Positions 57,632 through 64,000 of a DNA stretch of 64,000 bases are shown piece after piece; position 1 is the stretch's first letter; every line of letters begins with the position of its first letter. The notes under the pieces are model-generated. The model did not search any database, was not told the DNA's origin, and saw only the letters and a program-made list of their open reading frames with translations. Made by a program: the position numbers and the translations under genes. The stretch comes from Candidatus Gullanella endobia (GTDB lineage: Bacteria; Pseudomonadota; Gammaproteobacteria; Enterobacterales; Enterobacteriaceae), in assembly GCF_900048035.1 (NCBI RefSeq), contig NZ_LN999832.1, positions 558,001 to 622,000 of the forward strand. The letters run 5' to 3'.

Positions 57632-58582
57632 TTGTCTAGTTCTTTACGAATTATCTTTGCTGGTACGCCGGATTTTTCTGCACATCATCTAAATGCTTTG
57701 ATTAATGCCAAACAGAATATCGTGGGAGTTTTCACCAAACCGGATCGTCCTGCAGGTCGCGGTAATCTCTTAACTTCTAGTGCAGTGAAAAAACTAGCTA
57801 AACGATATAATTTACCTGTGTTTCAACCAACTTCATTACATAAACCTGAATGGCAACAGAAGATAGCAGAATTAAATGCGAATATTATGGTAGTTGTAGC
57901 TTATGGTTTAATTATTCCACAAAGCATATTAGTTCTACCAAGATTCGGCTGTATTAATGTACATGGATCGTTATTGCCTCGATGGCGTGGAGCAGCACCT
58001 ATTCAAAGAGCATTATGGGCTGGTGATAATTATACAGGCGTAACGATTATACAAATGGATGCTTGTATCGATACTGGGGCCGTATTAAATAAGGTCACAT
58101 GTAAAATCCAACCTAATGATACTAGTGTTTCTCTCTACAATAAACTGGCAAAAATTGGGCCAGATGCTCTTTTATTAACGTTAACGCAGATAGCTATAGG
58201 ACACGCCGTTGCAGAACCACAAAATAATACAGTTGCTACTTATGCAGAAAAACTCAGCAAGGAAGAAGCCAGACTTGATTGGCGTATGCCTGCGACGCAG
58301 ATTGATCGTTGCATTCGTGCTTTTAATCCATGGCCTATTAGCTATTTTTTAACTCAAAAACAAACGATAAAAGTTTGGGCTGCTAGCGTTGATGATAAGC
58401 TAGTATCTTTACATATGCCTGGAACGATATTAGCTGCAGATAAGACTGGCATTCGAATCACTACTGGTAGTGGTATATTAACATTAACACACTTACAGCC
58501 AGCGGGCAAAAAAATAATGTCAGTACAAGAGTTACTCAATTCACGTCGTGAATGGTTTGTTCCTGGAACTATTTTGGATTAG
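57632..58582 (+). CDS. fmt: Methionyl-tRNA formyltransferase
   Basis: Fmt formylates initiator Met-tRNA using 10-formyl-tetrahydrofolate. The 316 residues (E. coli 315) start with TTG at 57632 ([15 protein letters not shown]), matching the family N-terminus. PDRPAGRG, the catalytic block [18 protein letters not shown] (Asn and His) and the active-site Asp in CIDTGAV are present. The C-terminal domain has SKEEARLDW and [10 protein letters not shown]. Def and Fmt are both kept, so formylated initiation still operates. In E. coli rsmB and trkA follow; both are lost here. Confidence 0.97.
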   Translation: MSSSLRIIFAGTPDFSAHHLNALINAKQNIVGVFTKPDRPAGRGNLLTSSAVKKLAKRYNLPVFQPTSLHKPEWQQKIAELNANIMVVVAYGLIIPQSILVLPRFGCINVHGSLLPRWRGAAPIQRALWAGDNYTGVTIIQMDACIDTGAVLNKVTCKIQPNDTSVSLYNKLAKIGPDALLLTLTQIAIGHAVAEPQNNTVATYAEKLSKEEARLDWRMPATQIDRCIRAFNPWPISYFLTQKQTIKVWAASVDDKLVSLHMPGTILAADKTGIRITTGSGILTLTHLQPAGKKIMSVQELLNSRREWFVPGTILD

Positions 58583-60146
58583 TTTTTATTTTAAGTAAGT
58601 GAATTTGATTTTCTGTATTACTTTAAAAAACGACTCATAGTCTAGTTAGCTATAAAATACTATGATCTTCTATTATCAAGTTTAAACGAGCAGAAAAGTA
58701 TTGAATTAGAGTTATCCTTTGATTATTATCAACGATATAAACTTATATTTTGACCTTAAGTTTGCTAACTAAAAATAATGCTTTATTACATTATTTACAT
58801 AGTAAATTTTTATTTATAAAATATTAACATAAAAAATTAATAGTCATAAATATATTTGCATATTAATTAGATGAATAACATCTATAATATATGTCTAGTA
58901 CTACTGATTAACGAAAAAATTTTAGATCTCGTTTATGAACAAAATATTGAATAGTGTAAAATTATTTATTTAATCTTAATCATTATAGCTGGTATAAGTG
59001 TATATAATATTTTCAAAATAGAATATTTTCATTATTTTCTATTATGCAAAATGCAAGTGTTCTCATTTTTGCATCGTCTAGAGAATTTTAATCCTTTCTG
59101 CATATTGTTATATGCTATTTTTATAATAGCACTATATGCTATAATAGAAATACTGTTTTTATTACTAATTGCTTATTTCCTATTATAGGAAATAAGCAAT
59201 TAGATTATATGTAATTTAATTTTTTTCTTATACTAATTTTAAGAGATTATTCATCTTATATTAAGATATTAAAATAAATTAAGAAAAATTATGATATTAA
59301 AATATATCTACTAATTATCCAAGAAAACAATAAAAAATTTATTAGTAATATAAATAACAATAATCGCTATCTGATATTATAAATAATAATACGCATATCT
59401 ATTAAAATTATAAATTATCATATAGTTCATTTAGTACTATTAATTTTTTAAATAGAAATTTTTATCTATGAAAAACGAACATAATAAACCTATATTTATT
59501 TTTCTTAATTGTAAAAATATGATGTTTATAACACGAGCATATTATGCTATATATAAACTTTGATAATTATCAATAAGATAAAAGAAATATTTATGTATTA
59601 CCTTATGGTAGTATGTACTATAAATTAATAAAGTATAATTATAAATATAATGAGAATTTTTAAAGAAAAATATGCAATATTATTGTTAATTTGACATTTA
59701 TTAATGTAATTTTATTAATTAAATCTATTAAAATTTTATATTAAAAATAGATTTCAAAAATTAAGTTTAGAAGAGATATTGCTTGCAGGGATCTATATAA
59801 TAAAATAAGCAAATTATACGAAAAGAAAATGCAAGTAAAACAATATTAACATCGTAATAAACGATTTTTTACTATTAATATCACCATCATTTTATTTTTT
59901 AAGCAAAATAATTTAATAAGACAGTAATCATTAGCTAAGTAATATTAATATTAGCTGTCTAGTATTAATTTTTTGATACCTAAGATATAGTTATTTAGTT
60001 AAAAAATTACTAAAAAATAGATATTATTCTTAATAATGCTAATAATAGTGAATATTCAATATTATTATAAAGTTAATGCTTGAAAATTAATAACACTAGC
60101 ATAATCATTATAAAAATATTATCAAAATGAATCGTAGAGATTTTTA
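58583..60146. other. 1.6-kb gene desert with an 18-bp hairpin
   Basis: No gene was seen between fmt and recG (convergent genes). It contains the perfect inverted repeat at 59165-59203 and, just before it, a smaller stem GCTATT/AATAGC near 59113-59130. Confidence 0.65.
59165..59203. repeat. Perfect 18-bp hairpin with 3-nt loop
   Basis: The left arm CTAATTGCTTATTTCCTA and its exact complement are separated by TTA. It lies between convergent fmt and recG, but 580 bp from one and 940 bp from the other. Confidence 0.75.
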
Positions 60147-62231
60147 TTAGGTAAGAGTATAGTGTATATGTTTTGGTATCCAACGTTTAATTAGAGCGCT
60201 GGCTAAATCAGGATAATTTTGATGAATATATCTAGCTAGATTCTGCACTTCTGGAATCATATCCTGATCACGAAGCAGATCAACTACTCGAAATTCAGAA
60301 TTTCCAGTTTGACGAGTTCCAAGTAGTTCACCAGGACCACGAATTTCTAAATCTCGCTGAGCAATAGCAAAACCGTCGTTGCTGTTACGCAATACCTGCA
60401 AACGTAACTGTGCAGTTTTTTTTAAGGGTAATTTGTATAACAGTATGCAATATGAAACTACTACTCCACGACCAATCCTTCCGCGTAACTGATGTAGTTG
60501 CGCCAGTCCTAATCGTTCAGGATTTTCGATAATCATCAAGCTAGCATTAGGTATATCGACACCAACTTCGATAACTGTAGTTGCTACTAGTAACTGCACA
60601 TTATTTATGTTAAATTCATTCATAAGTTTATGTTTTTCAACTGTTTTCATTCGACCATGCAAAAGTCCAATACGTAATTCGGGTAAAGCAATTTTCAGTT
60701 CTTGAAAAGTAGCTTCTGCTGCCTGAGCTTCTAATAGATCTGACTCCTCTATTAGAGTGCAAACCCAATAAGCTTGGCGTTTCTCTTGAAGACAAGCTTG
60801 GCGAACACGTTGGATAATTTCGGATCGTCGGGTTTCCGGTATGGCGACTGTAGTTACAGGTATACGTCCAGACGGTAATGCATCAATAACTGAGATATCT
60901 AGATCCGCATAGGATATCATAGCTAGAGTTCGTGGAATAGGTGTAGCAGTCATAATTAATTGATGTGGGTGAAAACCCTGCGAAACTCCTTTTTTCCATA
61001 ACGCTAGTCGTTGGTGGACTCCGAAACGATGCTGTTCATCAATAATCATTAATGCTAGTCTAGAAAAGTGAACTTGTTTTTGAAACATAGCATGAGTACC
61101 CACTATCATTGATACCCGACCATCACTAATAGCTTCCTCTTGCGCTTGACGTGCTTTACCTTTTTGTTTGCCAGCCAACCAACCTACTTTAATACCTAGC
61201 GGTGAAAACCAGTCTCGGAAGTTACGAGTATGCTGTTCAACTAATAGCTCAGTAGGTGCCATCAGCGCTACCTGCCAACCATCGCAGATGGCATTTAATG
61301 CTACTAGTGCTGCTACTAGAGTCTTTCCAGAACCAACATCTCCTTGTATCAACCGCATCATTGGAACGTTACGTGATAAATCTTGATTTATTTCAGCTAC
61401 TACACGCTTTTGAGCGTCAGTCGGAGAAAATGGTAAAGTAGCAAGAAAACGCTGTAAAAAAAAACTATTGTTTCGTAATGGTAGTGCGCGCTCTTTTTGT
61501 ATCCTAGCTCTAATTGAGAGCATATTGAGAGTATGTGCTAATAGTTCTTCTAAAATTAGTCGGCGCTGTGCTGGATGATAGCCTGATACTATTTCATCTA
61601 AAGAGATTTCTGGTGGTGGGCGGTGAAGTATCCGTAATGCATCAGGCAGGCTTATTAATTCTTTTCTAAATTTTGGCGGTAGTAATTCATTAACTGGGGT
61701 AATATCTAGTAATTTTAAGGCTTGATCAACTGCATTGCGCAATGTTGATTGACGAATACCCTCATTACTTGGATATATTGGTGTTAATGCAGAAGCAAGC
61801 GTTATTTTTTTTTTCTCATTAATAATATGATATTTTGGATGGATTATCTCACTGCCATGCTGGCCACATCTAATTTTGCCATAAGCAGTGATCCATTTTC
61901 CGATAGAAAGATTATTTTTCATTGTTTTATTAAAATGGAAAAAACGCAATGTCATAATACCACTATCATCACATAAATAACATGTAAATATACTTTTTCG
62001 ACCAAAATTAATATTGCTATTTATAACTTTTCCTTGTACAGTTACAATCATACCAGGTAATGCATCACCGATAGGGCACAATTTAGTGTGATCTTCATAG
62101 CGAATCGGAAGATGTAATAGCAGATCTAATAAGTTTTTTATCCCGAGTCGATTAAGTTTACTGACAAAACTCTGGCTAATTCCTGGTAGGGTATTAAGCG
62201 AAATAGCATTCAAAAGACAATCTTTGGTCAT
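60147..62231 (-). CDS. recG: ATP-dependent DNA helicase RecG
   Basis: RecG rewinds and reverses stalled replication forks and processes Holliday and R-loop structures. The 694 residues (E. coli 693) begin with the wedge/OB domain (about 1-160). SF2 helicase motifs follow: Walker A GDVGSGKT (about 295-302), TELLVEQH, DEQHRFG (motif II), MTATPIPRTLAM (motif III), and the C-terminal TTVIEVGVDIPNAS and QLRGRIGRG (V-VI). Then come the TRG and locking-helix regions. All motifs are intact. In E. coli it ends the spoT-trmH-recG operon; upstream DNA here is empty, so it stands alone. Confidence 0.97.
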   Translation of the reverse strand: MTKDCLLNAISLNTLPGISQSFVSKLNRLGIKNLLDLLLHLPIRYEDHTKLCPIGDALPGMIVTVQGKVINSNINFGRKSIFTCYLCDDSGIMTLRFFHFNKTMKNNLSIGKWITAYGKIRCGQHGSEIIHPKYHIINEKKKITLASALTPIYPSNEGIRQSTLRNAVDQALKLLDITPVNELLPPKFRKELISLPDALRILHRPPPEISLDEIVSGYHPAQRRLILEELLAHTLNMLSIRARIQKERALPLRNNSFFLQRFLATLPFSPTDAQKRVVAEINQDLSRNVPMMRLIQGDVGSGKTLVAALVALNAICDGWQVALMAPTELLVEQHTRNFRDWFSPLGIKVGWLAGKQKGKARQAQEEAISDGRVSMIVGTHAMFQKQVHFSRLALMIIDEQHRFGVHQRLALWKKGVSQGFHPHQLIMTATPIPRTLAMISYADLDISVIDALPSGRIPVTTVAIPETRRSEIIQRVRQACLQEKRQAYWVCTLIEESDLLEAQAAEATFQELKIALPELRIGLLHGRMKTVEKHKLMNEFNINNVQLLVATTVIEVGVDIPNASLMIIENPERLGLAQLHQLRGRIGRGVVVSYCILLYKLPLKKTAQLRLQVLRNSNDGFAIAQRDLEIRGPGELLGTRQTGNSEFRVVDLLRDQDMIPEVQNLARYIHQNYPDLASALIKRWIPKHIHYTLT

Positions 62232-64000
62232 ATTAGCACTCCGTATCGTGTAAAAGACCTCTGTTCTATAGAATAGATAGGTTTAGACCAATAACTTACC
62301 TATAGCGTATTTTATTTTTTAAAAATATAGGTCGATTAGCTAGAATTTAAAAAGTAAAAAAGATATTGCTATATGCAATTTTCAGTTGATTTTGTTCATT
62401 TTCTATGCTTTAATTATTTGCTAAATATAAAAGAGAAATATTTAATATCTATTTAGATTTATTTGCATAATATCTATTATAATATAGATTTTCGAATAAT
62501 ATTTACTAGATTAATATAATTAAAAATTTTTAAATAAAAATTTTATATGTTCTTTTTTTCTTTATTTTTAATATTCAGGCCTTAGATATTATAATTGGTA
62601 ATTTTTCAGCAAAATTAGATTAATTAATAAAATCAAATTAAATACATTCAGTTTAACTTGAGCGATAAAAGTTATTATTAATTTATGTCTCTATATTTAT
62701 AGACATAAATTTGATCAGATTTTTTGACAGTCTAGAATACTAGAATAGTATTCATGGTAAGTAATTAGATACTCATTTTAGCTGGAACGGGTAATAGTCA
62801 GATCAATTACTAGAGGTAATTATTATTTTTAATAGAAAATTGTTTATGATACTATCATTAGCTTTAATTAGTAATATGTGTAGGTTAGTTTGTGAATTTG
62901 TATTAATTATTTTGATAAAATAGAATAAATTATTAGGTTTTGCTAACTTTGTTCTATTTAGATTTTTTGAAAAAAAACTTTACCGATAACTGTATTAGTT
63001 TTAACTAATATTTAGTGGATTTTAAATAAAATGGTAAAAATAAGATAGTAAAATTATTATGTTTGATATTCTTTAATATCTTTTCGATATATTTCTATTA
63101 TTAATTAGACTGAAAAGCAAGTGGAATTATCCGTATAGATAAAATTCAATATAGGTATAACTAATACCCTTTTATGCACAGTTAGTGCTTAACATTAAGT
63201 GTAGACTTTCATTCTCATATTAGTTCTACTATTCTATTATAGAACTAATATACCAATTCAATTTCTACTATTTTATCTATATTATTTGTTCGGATTTATG
63301 TTTTCATCAGTATACTATGTGGATTTAATATTGAGATATTTAAAGATTAGTAGTCGTTATCTTTAAAGATAATAATATAGTTCTTCACACATCTTAGGTT
63401 CTATCTATACAGAATATATGTTTATCCTATTATCTATAATAAAATAAAACATTATTTTTTTGAAATAAATTTAGCAATAGATAGATGTATAAATAATTTT
63501 TGCATTTGTTAACGTGATAGGAAATACCTGCTTTAATTAAATAGTTTTCTATCCCTAAGGTTATAAGGAAATTATTAAATGCTTTTTCAGTTACTGTTTC
63601 TTATAATTTAGTATCGATTAGGATACAGATTTTCAAAACTAAGCTTTTCCAATTCATTCTTTAAACAAAGAACTTAAAGTCGGTGGGTTAATAAGTCATA
63701 GATTTCCAATATTAATTACACAATGCTGTAGTATTTTATATCTACAGAATATTTATAGTACGAATATACATATGATTACGACAAATGGATATATTCAATA
63801 TAATATGAATATCCCATGCTATTACACAATATTTTTTAAAGAGATTCGCTTAAGTTTTTGCTGTAAAAATTTAAGTTTATCGAACCGAGATATATTCTTT
63901 ACTACTTCAGCTTAGAATACCTTCGATAATATTATACAATAAAGCAAATATTACTGTCTTATAATCGATTAATTTCTCATCTAGAAGTTAATCGATTAAC
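62232..64000. other. 1.8-kb gene desert to the right edge
   Basis: No gene is visible; trmH and spoT, upstream of recG in E. coli, cannot be recognised. Inverted repeats occur at 62680-62711 (11 bp, AATTTATGTCT) and 63217-63251 (12 bp, ATATTAGTTCTA). A pair of TAATCGATTA palindromes occurs at 63962 and 63989. Confidence 0.65.

Overview
The window is a piece of the chromosome of a gammaproteobacterium of the Enterobacterales, almost certainly a long-term, host-restricted (insect-type) endosymbiont. Proteins read as close relatives of E. coli/Sodalis/Serratia proteins, and local gene order often follows E. coli (rpiA-mscS-fbaA-pgk-metK-yqgF-yggT-hemW-mutY-yggX-mltC; murB-birA-thrU-tyrU-glyT-thrT-tuf; S10-spc-alpha operons). 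The DNA is very AT-rich, and only about half of it codes (roughly 32 of 64 kb by summing gene lengths). Most non-ribosomal genes sit alone in featureless spacers of 1 to 3 kb, where the genes expected from the E. coli order have been erased. That is a reduced genome whose dead DNA has not yet been fully deleted. The species cannot be named from this window.

Layout. 1-6 kb: the 3' end of rmuC, a multiply frameshifted ygfZ pseudogene that is still readable, and rpiA. 6-12.5 kb: mscS (C-terminus frameshifted), the glycolytic pair pgk-fbaA (minus strand), and metK. 14.5-24 kb: ruvX/yqgF, yggT, hemW, then mutY-yggX-mltC. 25-27 kb: murB-birA with a 4-nt overlap. 29-31 kb: four tRNA genes and one tuf. 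32-46 kb: the dense S10, spc and alpha operons (26 protein genes including secY and rpoA; rpmD and rpmJ are both present). 46-64 kb: isolated thiD, speG, a DUF1611-family gene, smg, def-fmt and recG, separated by long deserts.

Function. The retained set is typical of an obligate symbiont: translation (ribosomal proteins, EF-Tu, tRNAs, fmt/def, ruvX), the Sec translocon and RNA polymerase alpha, lower glycolysis, the non-oxidative pentose phosphate link, SAM synthesis, peptidoglycan precursor synthesis and turnover (murB, mltC), biotin-protein ligation, and some DNA repair (mutY, recG). Less expected are stand-alone speG, thiD and a DUF1611 protein.

I found no mobile elements, CRISPR arrays, toxin-antitoxin systems or phage genes. 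The non-genic signals most worth a second look are long, perfect, mutually unrelated inverted repeats (stems of 13-24 bp) inside deserts that are otherwise decaying, and a tRNA-tuf-rpsJ junction that implies recombination between two ancestral tuf copies.
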